From Anadara kagoshimensis (taxonomy: Eukaryota > Mollusca > Bivalvia > Arcoida > Arcidae): DNA of 64,000 nt. A model generated the notes under the pieces. It ran no database searches. It was not told where the DNA came from and saw nothing but the letters and a program-made list of their open reading frames with translations. Positions 1 to 10,144 of this stretch are shown here, one piece after another. The stretch lies in contig CM037868.1 in assembly GCA_021292105.1 (NCBI GenBank), positions 37,130,494 to 37,194,493 on the forward strand. The letters are read 5' to 3'. The first letter of the stretch is position 1. Every line of letters starts with the position of its first letter. The position numbers and the translations under genes were made by a program.

Positions 1-66
1 AAGTTTTTACTTTGCTTCTGGATTGTGATTCGGACATGGATTGGTATGTTTGTTTTTTATTAAGTT
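1..66 (+). mobile_element. Retroelement 3' tail, truncated by window edge
   Basis: The segment matches the end of the dispersed tail seen complete at 29385-29577: TTTACTTTGCTTCTGG, then GATTCGGACATGG, ending TATGTTTGTTTTTT. Only the last ~65 bases are in the window. It lies in what is probably intron 2 of lectin gene A. Confidence 0.75.
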
Positions 67-295
67 TATTAAGAATATCAAAATCCCAGAAATGAAATAA
101 ACATACAATAGGCAGATTTTTTTCAGATTCGTATGTAAATCCATAACATCATCAGTAAGCAAGAGTTTTATACCAAAGTCTGAAAAATGGAACCCAAATT
201 TACTAAATCAAAAGCAAACAATTTTTAGCTGAAAAAAATCAGGGTAACCAAAACGTCAATAGACATAAACATATAATCACAAAAAGTGATATAAA

Positions 296-468
296 CAGTA
301 TAAACTTGTATTAGGACAAACCAGTATAAACTGGTATTAGGACAAACCAGTATAAACTGGTATTAGGACAAACCAGTATAAACTGGTATTAGGACAAACC
401 AGTATAAACTGGTATTAGGACAAACCAGTATAAACTGGTATTAGGACAAACCAGTATAAACTGACTAC
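296..468. repeat. 26-bp tandem repeat, ~6.5 units
   Basis: Units read CCAGTATAAACTGG then TATTAGGACAAA. Each unit contains a small palindrome (CCAGT/ACTGG around ATAA), so the array can form a row of cruciforms or hairpins. Units are almost identical, which suggests recent expansion or homogenisation. Confidence 0.95.
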
Positions 469-473
469 TGGCT

Positions 474-1160
474 TCTTCCTTGGCAGGGCGTCTCCCTTGA
501 CAGGGATTGTCACTTGTACAACTGGTGTCTCCCTTGACAGGTATTGTCACTTGTACAACTTGCGTCTCCTTTGACAGGGATTGTCACTTGTACAGCTGGT
601 GTCTCCTTTGACAGGGATTGTCACTTGTACAGCTGGCGTCTCCTTTGACAGAGATTGTCACTTGTACAGCTGGCGTCTCCCTTGACAGGGATTGTTACTT
701 GTACAACTGGCGTCTCCCTTGACAGGGATTGTCACTTGTACAACTGGTGTCTCCCTTGACAGGTATTGTCACTTGTACAACTTGCGTCTCCTTTGACAGG
801 GATTGTCACTTGTACAACTGGTGTCTCCCTTGACAGGTATTGTCACTTGTACAACTTGCGTCTCCTTTGACAGGGATTGTCACTTGTACAGCTGGCGTCT
901 CCTTTGACAGAGATTGTCACTTGTACAACTTGCGTCTCCTTTGACAGGGATTGTCACTTGTACAGCTGGCGTCTCCTTTGACAGAGATTGTCACTTGTAC
1001 AGCTGGCGTCTCCTTTGACAGGGATTGTCACTTGTACAGCTGGCGTCTCCTTTGACAGAGATTGTCACTTGTACACCTGGTGCCTTCCTTGATCGGGACT
1101 TCACTTGTACAACAGGCGTCTCCCTTAACAGGGATTGTCAATTGTACAACTGGAGATACC
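474..1160. repeat. 37-bp minisatellite, ~18 units
   Basis: Units contain GTCTCCCTTGACAGGG, ATTGTCACTTGTACA and a variable CTGGT/CTGGC/CTTGC ending. The CCCTTGACAGGG/CCTTTGACAGAG variants are intermixed along the array, as expected from unequal exchange or gene conversion. No coding role is seen. Confidence 0.95.
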
Positions 1161-1544
1161 TTAATTATTAACATTATTGTGATGTCTTACATTTTTATGG
1201 ACTTGATGGGCCTGTCTTGCATAATCTCTGAGTCAACAATTTGTTTAATTTGTCGCTTTTTTTTAATTTGAAAAAACTTTTTATGACAATAATATCTTAG
1301 GCGCTTAACTCCAATGATACAAAGAGAAAAGACAATTACATATTGGGTCAACTCTCTAATAATGGAAACAGAAAATGTTACTGTTGTTTTATGAGTCTCA
1401 TTGTCATAGCTACAAGTGTTCATGATCACCAACATTTTAAATTATCAAAATTTACAATCGATTAGTTTTTATCAAAATCGTAAAATCTTAAGACTGCCAA
1501 CATGGTCTGTCGGTACGAAAAACAGTCAGTTGTTCGCCGTTCCG

Positions 1545-1655
1545 GGGCATTCAGCCTCACTTTCCTGGTGGAAGTTCGCGTGTTTATTCAAGTTTGTCAG
1601 TTTTAAAGTTTTTACTTGTGTTCTGCACATGAATAAGTATGTTTTTTTTTTATTA
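1545..1655 (+). mobile_element. Degenerate retroelement 3' tail
   Basis: Carries CAGCCTCACTTTCCTGGTGG, AAGTTCGCGTGT, TTTTAAAGTTTTTACTTG and the terminal TATGTTTTTTTTT, in + orientation. It matches the tail family with many changes and sits just upstream of lectin A exon 3. Confidence 0.6.
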
Positions 1656-1723
1656 GGAATATGGTATAGATGAAAGTATGATAAGAATAATTATTAATTG
1701 ATATTACAATGTACGTTTTACAG

Positions 1724-2941
1724 GATGCATGTAAAGAGAAAAGTTCACACTTGGCAGCAGTGGAGACAAGAGAGGAAAATACATTTTTAAAAGACTTGGC
1801 AATTAATGAAAACGGTAAAATAATTATTTGATCCTATACTTGTTAAAACACGATATACTACACATTAATGACAAAAACGACCGGAACAACACAAGAAAAT
1901 ACAAAAAATTGGACCTCTGACATTGGACAGACATACCAGTTACTATACAGTAGTGTGATTTTTGTATTGTATGTCCATTGTTTTATTTATAGCATACATC
2001 AAAAACAAACATACTAATCCATGTCCGAATTACAATCCAGAAGCAAAGCAAAAACTTTGAAACTGACAATTTAGGCTAGACACGTAAACTTCCACCATGG
2101 AAGTGAGGCCGGGTGCTCCGGAAGGGTAAGCACCTCCTGTTATAAGAAATTATGAATAATTCCTCTCTATACAATTCCAGTATCCCATAGAGTTGTAAAA
2201 TTGTGTTCATCTGAAATCCATGAAACCCCAAGTTCAGAAAACAGCATCGAAGACTAACATACCATCAGACATTTCTCAAATAATTATATAACACAAATAT
2301 GCACGTCTATGTCAACATCACAATGCCAAATGAAAAGTAAAAATTTGAAAACTGGAAGATAAAGTTAAACACGTCAACGTCCAACTGACAGGTTAGGTTA
2401 GGTTATACACGTGAACTTCCACCAGGTAAGTAAGACCAGATGCTCCGGAAGGAAAAACATCTCCTGTGGATCTAGCTACATCCGCCATGTGTGTAATCCA
2501 AAATGAAAAAGGAAACTTCATGGACTTGAACATTTGGTTTATGTTAGACGATTTATTTAAAATGTTACACTTTTTTATTAAAATATTAATAGCAAAACCT
2601 ACATTGTTAGAAGTAAGACCAAACTTTATTATACGATTTATTTAGTTTATACAGAGGTTTATAGGAACTATTTTACTTTATATGGAGGTGTAAAGGAACT
2701 ATTTAATTTATATAAAAAAATTATAATTTTAGTGAATATATGGTTGGATGGGTCAGATGAACTTAATGAAGGTCAATGGATTTGGACGTCTACTGGACAA
2801 CCGCTTATCTATTTGGATTGGGGTGTTAGTGAACCAAATGGAGGAAGGAGACAAAATTGCTTGGTTCTTCATGGTTACATGTGGAAAGACTCGATATGCG
2901 ACGCTCACTATTATAACTATGTATGTGAATATGAAAATTGA
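1724..2941 (+). CDS. C-type lectin A, exons 3-4 (5' exons outside window)
   Basis: This is the C-terminal part of a secreted C-type lectin. Exon 3 is 1724-1814, after acceptor TTTTACAG and before donor GTAAAA; it contains the CTLD helix-2 region DACKEKSSHLAAVE. Exon 4 is 2733-2941, after TTTTAG; it encodes WLDGSDELNEGQWIW, then WGVSEPNGG, QNC, MWKDSIC and VCEYEN before TGA. The splice phase (1) joins the exons cleanly and both are open. EPN in the long loop is the classical mannose-type calcium/sugar motif; the partner WND motif is replaced by WKD. Exons 1 and 2 must lie left of the window. AATAAA at 3207-3212 is a candidate poly(A) signal. The locus is clearly diverged from B and C, so it is an older paralogue. 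Family assignment is secure; ligand specificity is inferred. Confidence 0.85.
1985..2145 (-). mobile_element. Retroelement 3' tail
   Basis: Reverse-oriented tail with AAAAACAAACATACTAATCC at the left, AGAAGCAAAGCAAAAACTTT, ACACGTAAACTTCCACCA and GGTGCTCCGGAAGGGTAAGC at the right. No RT coding remains. It sits in lectin A intron 3. Confidence 0.85.
2336..2500 (-). mobile_element. Old retroelement 3' tail shared by lectin intron 3 copies
   Basis: A diverged tail with CACGTGAACTTCCACCAGG and CTAGCTACATCCGCCATGTG. The right flank, containing GGACTTGAACATTTG, is shared with the tail at 14755-14890, so this insertion predates the split of gene A from B/C. The hairpin arms here are GATGTT and AGCATC instead of the usual GGTGCT and AGCACC. 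Confidence 0.7.
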
Positions 2942-2949
2942 TAATCATA

Positions 2950-3600
2950 TTTTTATTTAGAAAAAATATAATGATTTACAATAATACTATTTTTCTGTAA
3001 ATGGCAAATTTGTTAAACGAAAAAAGTATTTTATAAGTGTAGAACAGTTTTATTGAGTCTTCTTTAGATAAAGAATAAGATTGTGTAAAACCGATAAAAT
3101 GCGATATGTAGGTAGAACAGTATGTAGGTATGATAGATATAACGGATTGAAACAATCGTTCAATATTTTTATTTAAAAAAAGAAATCACATGCTAGTTTG
3201 TTACTTAATAAAGCAAATTGAATTTGAATATTTATATATTGGTACATTTATGTTACGGGTACATCGCTGATTATTTTTGTTACATCACAGACATCATACA
3301 TCGTTATTGACATATATTAACTACGAATCCTTAAACAGAATGGGGTCGACCATCGTATTTGGATATTGCTGATGAAAAGTCAAACGGAGAGGTCAATATT
3401 GTTCTCCTATATGTGATTTCATGCAGAACAGATAAAGATCTGATTGAGTTATTCGTTCCATTTTTATGTTTACATATAGAAATGAAGTGCTTATTCATTA
3501 CTTAATAAAGCGAAGTGAATTATTTGGTTTTTTTTTCAAATTTCTATCCTCTTCTTTAGCTTCATATATTAAGACAAATTCCTTTAAGTTCGGCTAAATG
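2950..3600. other. Lectin A 3' flank, no gene seen
   Basis: AT-rich 3' UTR and spacer. CTTAATAAAGC occurs twice (about 3205 and 3502), each resembling the segment around the poly(A) signals of B and C. This suggests an old local duplication of the lectin 3' end. Nothing coding is seen. Confidence 0.6.
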
Positions 3601-4165
3601 CTATGGCAATTTAAACAATCCCTGAAAACTTTCCCAATTAATATGCTATGGTAGACCTTGTTCCCACTACGGGTACTTTGTTCAACGGAGCAGGCTGCTT
3701 GCAAAAAAATTGTTGACCATATCGAAAACCGCATCACATTGATGACTGCTTCTCCTGCTTATGACGTATTTGTTTCCCAATTAATACGCTATGGTATACC
3801 TTGTTCCCACAATGGGGACTTTATTCAACGAAGCAGGCGGCTTGCAAATAAATTGTTGACCCAGGGATATTGCAAGCCTAGGCTTATCAAGACCCTCACA
3901 AAATTTTATAGCCGTCATCACAGTATTGTTAATAAGTTTGATGTCTCTATGTCCACGATATATTTTAAGTCCCATAATACAATGTTCCTTTTACACAAAC
4001 ACGTGGCGCGTGTAGCTAGCTAAACAGGAGGTACTTAGCTTTCCGGAGCACTCGGCCTCATGGGTAGAAAGTTCACGTGTCTAACCTAACTTGTTAGTTC
4101 CAAAATTTTTACTTTGCCTCTAAATTGTGATTCGGACATGGATTATTATATTTGTTTTTGATTAT
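3600..4165 (+). mobile_element. Retroelement RT C-terminal fragment plus 3' tail
   Basis: The frame over 3658-4022 encodes the end of a reverse transcriptase-like protein: SPAYDVFVSQLIRYG, CSHNGDF, RLANKLLTQGYCKPRL and FYSRHHSIV. The first ~90 bases are a partial second copy of the SQLIRYG...LANK stretch, so the fragment is internally duplicated. The 3' tail follows (GTAGCTAGCTAAACAGGAGG to TATTTGTTTTTG). The catalytic palm is missing, so it is a dead, 5'-truncated insertion. The duplicate copy is 20340-20925. Confidence 0.8.
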
Positions 4166-4980
4166 CTATGTTTAGATCTACAAATTTAGCCGCCATCTTG
4201 GAATCGTTAAAAGTGAAACGACCCGTTTTGATTGTTATCTATTTGTAAAGTCATTTAAGTAAGTAGTATCCAACATTGCGACCAGTATAGTACTAATGGT
4301 AATATAGCGACGTATGTTATGATGAATGGACAACTAATTGAGAGATCGCCGGCCACGCCCACAATGTTCAGACAAAAGAGAGGCATGCTTTAATTACACA
4401 TAAAATAATGAAGACTGTGCCTGAATTGTACTATTAAATGACGTTATCGACACAAGTACGTCATTAGTTGCCGCGAAGCTGCTTTGGTACCGTGATGGCG
4501 ACCAGTGTCGGAACATAATAGGCATGGCCGGCAATACGTAAATTAACGACTCTGACGTGTACCTGTATATATCATATTTAATCGTCATTATTTTCGGAAA
4601 AATAGACAGCCTTGTAAGTGATGAAATTGGCGTAATTATTCGATTCAGAAACACGAATCCGATTGAGTGGAGACCCAGTATTTCTGAATGTTAGCCTAAA
4701 CATAACCAAATAAATGCGATTAGTATTATTTATCAAATATACGAAAATTTATGATCACTAGTTATTTTTTTATATAAACTTAATATTGAATTATACTGAA
4801 CCGGCTACAGAATTTCAACCAAACTTCGAAACGTTGCAACCGGCTTTAAATACAACACAGGCAGTCGTTCAGGCAAAAGACTGGAGATTTTAATTAATTA
4901 TATAGATACTTATTGACATATGTTTAATATATAATTCTAATATTTAAATAATTTTATATAATTTAATAAATAAATAAATA
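4166..4980. other. Spacer with a YY1-like motif, no gene seen
   Basis: No supported coding. GCCGCCATCTTGG at 4189-4201 is the reverse complement of a classical YY1 site. The rest is mixed unique sequence, ending in an AT-rich run with TAAATAAATAAATAAAC. It is carried in the duplicate at about 20930-21745. Confidence 0.4.
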
Positions 4981-5065
4981 AACAAACATACTTATTCGTG
5001 TCCGAATCACAATCCAGAAGCAAAGTAAAAAGTAGAACTGACAAGTAAGGTTAGACACGTGATTG
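4978..5065 (-). mobile_element. Retroelement tail end
   Basis: AAACAAACATACTTATTC, GTCCGAATCACAATCCAG and AGAACTGACAAGTAAGGTTA followed by GACACGTG; only the last ~85 bases of the tail, reverse oriented. Duplicate at 21743-21830. Confidence 0.8.
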
Positions 5066-5069
5066 TGAT

Positions 5070-5735
5070 TTTGAAAAATTAATTAAATTTTTTTACCAGA
5101 ATTAAAATTTTGCTATGGTTATTTTTTAGAATTGTATAATTCCGCCATGCTCCTGTCGTCAGTTATCAATCTATTTATACTACCGGGATTTATACTTCAT
5201 CATGTTTTTACAATTATTTTAATATTAACTTCTAAACTCAAAAACATCAAATGATTGAGGTAGTTTATTACCAGGTGTCATAAAATCACTCTATACAAAC
5301 ACCTTTCATTCAATTTTGTTAATTGTAAGATACAGATCTCAATTTTAAGAAATATTTCATAAACAAATTTATTACCAAAGTGGACTAATAATAATTTCTT
5401 AATTTTTGCAAAGTGCCATTGGATGTAAATTCCATTTCATCAAATGAGATTATCGTGAAATATTAAAATCTAAGCTAATCCAGTATATATCAAAACAAAC
5501 ATTCTAATCCATGCCTAGTAATGTACGTAAATGCTAAAAAGTATTCTGTGCGGGCTTTTTAAGTGAGGTGTCGGCACTGGGTCCCCAAAACTGGCCTTAT
5601 GAACGAGATGTATATTAGAAATTCGCCGATATCTTCGTTGTTTCAGCATCAATTTTTTTTAAAGTTTACCAAGTCATGTCCAAACCACAATTTCAAAGCA
5701 ACGGAAAATTTTCAAACCTGAGGTTAAATCAAAAA
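5070..5735. other. Non-coding spacer
   Basis: AT-rich sequence without a supported gene. ATCAAAACAAACATTCTAATCC at about 5490-5512 is the very end of one more reverse tail, after which the homology stops. Duplicate at 21830-22495. Confidence 0.5.
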
Positions 5736-6640
5736 CAAACATGCTAATCCATGTCCGAATCACAATCCAGAAGCAAAGTAAAAACTTTGGAATTGACAAA
5801 TAATGTTAGACACGTAAACTTCCACCAGGGAAGTGAGGCCGGGTGATCCGGAAGGGTAAGGACCTCCTGTTTAGCTAGCTACACCCAGCCACGTGTGTAG
5901 TCATAATTTTGTGATAGGAACATGGATCTATGGGATCTCAAATATATCTAGGGCAATCCTGAACACAGAGACATCAAACTTATCAACAATACTGTGATGA
6001 CGCTAAACAACACCAGAGACGTAAGTAAGAATCCTGTTTAGCTAGCTATACCCACCAACTGTGCAAACAACTTTTGGAATGAATTCAACGTCAAATATAT
6101 CCAGGAAATTTCAGATATACAGACATGATTCATAACAACAATATTGTGATGACGTCCACCATACTGTTTGAGGACTTTGATAAGACTAGTCTTGCAGTAT
6201 CTCTGGGTCAAACAGCTTGCTTTGTTGAATAGAGTTATCGTAGTGGGAACAAGTTTTACTGTTGCGTTTTAACTTTGAAAAAAACGCCATGAGCGGAAAA
6301 ACGGGTATATTGCTGCATAGAAAAAGAAAATTGACAACAAAAAATTGAAGTCATTACGTTTGTCATTCATCTTCAAATGTAGCTTTTCGTGGGTGTCATA
6401 TTTAAGATATAAGTATAGATATAAGCAGAATTTAAGGAATCAGTCGTATCTTTTATTTCAAGCTCACTGGGATAGATGACATAAATATAGTCTCCAAAAT
6501 AAGGCTTGTTAAGAGATAGAATAGCATCCATACACCTCTGTGGAGTGTAATGTTTTGGAGCATTATTCTCTCCAGATTTAACAAGGAGAGGGTTAGTGTT
6601 CGGCTGTGTCAGACAATTTAGGTTAAACACTTGAAAGTTT
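5735..6640 (-). mobile_element. Retroelement fragment with decayed YxDD box
   Basis: Reverse strand. The 3' tail is at 5735-5900, a rearranged middle follows, and RT coding lies at 6373-6600. The RT piece reads CMDAILSLNKPYFGDYIYVI then ELEIKDTTDSLNSA. It aligns with the RT active-site region just before the SxASYLDL segment seen at 24758-25234. The YIDD catalytic box expected there reads CMDA, so the enzyme is dead. A second, altered tail segment around 6030-6060 (CTGTTTAGCTAGCTATACCC) shows nesting or internal rearrangement. Duplicate at 22495-23400. Confidence 0.75.
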
Positions 6641-7032
6641 CAAAATCATTTCTTAACGAAGACTTTCTTTAACTTATTTTTAGCAATTAACTGTATTTTC
6701 TATCTAAAACTTTACATTCTTGTCAAAACTAAAAACAATCAAGCGTTGAATGCGTTAAAAAACTGGTACTCAGACAAACAAAAGATGTGGATTAAAGTTG
6801 ATGATAATTCCATACATTTAACCTAATTACAGCCTTACAACGTTGTTTATTGTTCAAAGTTCAATTACTTAGTAAATTACTTGTGATATGAAGTAGGTAA
6901 TGTCAAGATAATTTGTCATTATAATGACATGTGACCTTTTATAAATAAGTTATTTGTTAAAACATCTCATCTTGTAGTGCCCATGTATCCGGAATATCTA
7001 GAATTAAAGGTTAAGGGTTAGGTAACAATATG

Positions 7033-7040
7033 TATATATA
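7033..7040 (+). promoter_or_regulatory. TATA box of lectin B
   Basis: TATATATA lies 50 bases before the start codon, at the position expected for a core promoter with a short 5' UTR. The same element occurs at the same distance in gene C. Confidence 0.6.
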
Positions 7041-7384
7041 GGTCTGTTGTAGTTGCAGATATATCTGACGAGCGAAGACTTACAAGAAAATGAATTTTTG
7101 TGTTGTCTTTGTTACCGCAGTGTGTCTGTCTGGTGTGTTTGGTATTTGTACAATTGATGAAGCCAAATCACTGATAGATCAGATACGTACAAAATTATGG
7201 CTGGTTGAACAGCTTGTAGATAAAGAATCTGAAATGTGCAAAGAAAACGAAAAACGGACTGAATGTCCAACACAACCATCGACGACGACAACAGAAACAA
7301 CGACTACAGAACCGACAACAACGACGACAACAGAACCAACAACGACAACTACAGGTAAGTAAACCACCAAAATACATAATCAAC

Positions 7385-7499
7385 GAAAACGAAAAACGGA
7401 CTGAATGTCCAACACAATCATCGCCGACGACAACAGAAAGAACGACAACAGAACCGACAACGACGACAACAACAACAGAACCGACGACGACCACTACAG
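7385..7499 (+). repeat. Second copy of the exon-1 Thr-rich end inside intron 1
   Basis: GAAAACGAAAAACGG, GAATGTCCAACACAATC and a Thr/Glu/Pro-rich run ending ACTACAG before GTAAATAA repeat the 3' half of exon 1 together with its donor. There is no AG-polypyrimidine acceptor before it, and reading through from exon 1 meets GGTAAGTAA with a stop. It probably is not spliced in. The same structure is at 24150-24288 in gene C. Confidence 0.75.
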
Positions 7500-7565
7500 G
7501 TAAATAAACCGACATTATACATAAATAATAAAAAACGCATCATTCAAGATTAAAGTACGTGTTTT

Positions 7566-7604
7566 ATGAATGAATGAATGAATGAATGAATGAATGATGA
7601 ATGA
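7566..7604. repeat. (TGAA)n microsatellite
   Basis: About nine TGAA units with one interruption. The duplicate at 24356-24388 is shorter, a simple length polymorphism between the two segments. Confidence 0.95.
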
Positions 7605-7609
7605 ATATC

Positions 7610-7935
7610 GGTTTAAGTAATGATTTAAAAGTGCCGACTTCCAAAAGAAATCGTATGATAAGAATGATCAAAATATGAAGGTTTTTTTTCAAAAAGATAG
7701 ATATGGTTGTGCTAATCAGTGTCCGGTTTGTTAATATTAAGGACTTCTGAAAAATACTTCAAATACTAAGGTGAAATGTGGTATATTTATGGAATATTGG
7801 GCATGAAGATTATTTTTAGAACAAAATTTTAATCTTGTTGTTATTTCCCCTAAAATAGTATATATTTATTTTTTCAACAGTTATATATGCACAAGTACGC
7901 ATTAATCACACCTTTAAAGAATCCTCTAAAAAGTA
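7610..7935. other. Lectin B intron 1 sequence without features
   Basis: AT-rich intronic DNA. No gene, RNA or recognisable mobile element is seen. Confidence 0.5.
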
Positions 7936-7939
7936 TTTT

Positions 7940-8620
7940 TTAGTTTTATCGTAAATTAGGAGGCAGGTCATAATGGCATGGTTGTTAAGAATTGTTGGTA
8001 TAATAATAATACAAAGGCAACATTTGAATGTCATCAATCCTAGTGAGTTTGAAATAAAAGAAACGACTGGTTCCTCAAGTTCGGCTTCATATTTGGACTT
8101 ATACCTGAATTATGACGCCCACGAAAGGCTACATTTGAAACTTTATGACAAACGTGATGACTTCAATTTTTTTATTGTCAACTTTCCTTTTTATGCAGCA
8201 ATATACCTGCTTCTCCTGCTTATGGTGTATTTGTTTCCCAATTAATACGCTATGGTAGAGCTTGTTCCCACTACGGGGACTTTGTACAACGAAGTAGGCT
8301 GCTTGCAAATAAATTGTTGACTCAGGGATATTGCAAGCCTAGGCTTATCAAGGCCCTCAAAATGTTTTATGGCCGTCATCACAGTATTGTTGATAAGTTT
8401 GATGTCTCTGTGTCCAAGATTGGCTTGGATATATTTGACGTCTCATAGTTCCATGTTCCTTTCACACAATTTTGATTACACACGTGACGGGTGTAGCTAG
8501 CTAAACAGGAGGTGCTTACCCTTCCCCGGTGGAAGTTCACGTGTCTAACCTAACTTGTCAGTTCCAAAGTTTTTACTTTGCTTCTGGATTGTGATTCGGA
8601 AATGGATAAGTATGTTTGTT
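7940..8620 (+). mobile_element. Retroelement RT C-terminal fragment plus shortened 3' tail
   Basis: The same RT ending as at 24758-25234 (PSEFEIKETTGSSSSASYLD, KLYDKRDDFNF, SQLIRYGRACSHYGDF), with a one-base loss in a T run near 8185 that breaks the frame. The 3' tail lacks its central part: CCCTTCC joins directly to CCGGTGGAAG, deleting the AGCACC arm of the tail hairpin. It lies in lectin B intron 1. Confidence 0.85.
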
Positions 8621-8884
8621 TTTGACATGTAATAACTAGAATTGGAATTTTGGATCTCTGTTTTAATGCATTATTAGAAATTTACTTGCAATATGTTTTA
8701 TATCAAGCTTTAACTTTATATATGTATATTTATTGGTCAAATGTGGTAATAGCCAGTGAACTGTATGGTTGGTTGGTTGAATGTTGCTTAACGTCGCATC
8801 AGCAATTTTTCAGCTATTCGCGACAAGAACTATTTAATTAATTTCTATGGATTAATCTATGAACAATTTTTGTGTATGCATGTG

Positions 8885-9147
8885 AAGTGCGAGTGTGTTG
8901 TATGGTCTGCCTTGTACTAGCGCGCACTCAGGGCGACTTTTCCGTGCTAGCTCACAGAGTCAGTACGCCGTAGACAAGCGTACCACTCCCCCAGTCCATT
9001 ATACTGATACCAGGTGAATCAGTAAAGGCCAACAGCAAGGAAATTCACTTTCCCACATGTGGTCCGAGCGGGACTCGAACTCACAGCGGTGAGAGACCCT
9101 GGATTTGAAGACTGACGTCTTATCCATTAGGCCACCGCGCCCTCTCA
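8885..9147 (-). mobile_element. tRNA-derived SINE
   Basis: The - strand begins at about 9141 with a tRNA-like head: GGCGCGGTGGCCTAATGGAT (A box region), then GAGTTCGAGTCCCGC (B box). It resembles tRNA-Arg. The ~180-nt body runs to about 8885. The anticodon arm is altered, so it is not a functional tRNA. Pol III internal promoters appear intact by eye. It lies in lectin B intron 1; the duplicate is 25675-25932. Confidence 0.85.
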
Positions 9148-9194
9148 GTGAACTTTATGGGGTGGAGCACATAACTTGGGTGATAGTTAATAGC

Positions 9195-9850
9195 CGAGGG
9201 GTTTAAAACAATCATTATGCTAATCAACTTTTTGAATGCATTTTTTGTTTTGGCTGAAGGAATGGATGTGCAATCTGCTTTAAAGTTAGTGGTTTTGAGA
9301 TTATGAAATTGGTAAAAAAAAAGGCCCTGTGGTTCTTCTTTGTATCACTCTATTTAACTTTTCACACAGAACCAGGAAAAATTAAATCTAGAGGTGGAAA
9401 TCAAAACAGTTAGAAAGCTTCTACCCATACCCCGCTTGTCCCCGTCCTTGAATGACCATATGGGTTCTTCTTTATTCGACGTTTCACTAAGAACCTGGGC
9501 ATAAATAGTGTTGATGCGGGGATGTAAATCGTTTAATAGTTAGTACCCGATACCACTCGTCCCCGACCGTGCTCCCTCTTTATTCACCCGAGGGTTTTCT
9601 TTAGTTCCATTTTATTAAACTTTTCACACTGAACCAGGAAATACAGTGTATATTGTTTAGCAGTAGCAGTTTCAATCATTTTAAAGTTAGCACCCAGTCC
9701 CATCCATCCCTGTCCTCCCTTTGGAACAATCCTGAGGTTTTTTCTAAAGTACCACGATGTTCAACGTATAGAGCAAGAAAATATATACTGAAGGCGTGGG
9801 GATCACAACCGTTTAAAAGTTAGTAGAGAGTCCCATACATCCTCGATACT
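9195..9850. repeat. Degenerate ~150-bp repeats
   Basis: Recurrent motifs are GGTTCTTCTTT, TTAACTTTTCACAC(A/T)GAACC, AGTTAGTACCC and CCCGTCC/CCCCGACC, at roughly 130-160 base spacing over four to five units. Units are heavily diverged, so the array is old. Duplicate at 25990-26620. Confidence 0.6.
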
Positions 9851-9860
9851 CCCTGGGAAC

Positions 9861-9905
9861 GTTTGTGATGACAGTTTGTGATGACAGTTTGTGATGACAG
9901 TTTGT
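9861..9905. repeat. 15-bp triplication
   Basis: GTTTGTGATGACA occurs three times in a row here; the duplicate has one full unit at about 26630-26650. Confidence 0.9.
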
Positions 9906-10011
9906 GCATCTCGAGATATAACAATTTTGGCGGCCTTTTTACATTTTTACATTTGAAATTTCATTTTTTTAATATAAAAGAAAAAAGGAAGTACATTATG
10001 GTGGCTGCTTA

Positions 10012-10132
10012 AAATGTTGATAGCAATATGTCGGTATATCGATACCATAGGTAACATGCCATATCACTAAATGTTGATAGCAATATGTCGGTATATCGAT
10101 ACCATAGGTAACATGCCATATCACTAAATGTC
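10012..10132. repeat. ~59-bp direct duplication
   Basis: AAATGTTGATAGCAATATGT followed by CGGTATATCGATACCATAGG occurs twice in tandem here and once in the duplicate (26688-26746). GGTATATCGATACC is itself a palindrome. Confidence 0.9.
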
Positions 10133-10144
10133 TAATAAAAATTG

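Noticed and set aside
3369..3375. CTGATGA as a second hammerhead core (and the copy near 20133)
   Set aside because: No GAAA box, stem II or GTC cut site follows at the required spacing.
9061..9141. tRNA gene on the - strand
   Set aside because: Head of a SINE: A and B boxes are present but the anticodon arm is altered and a SINE body follows.
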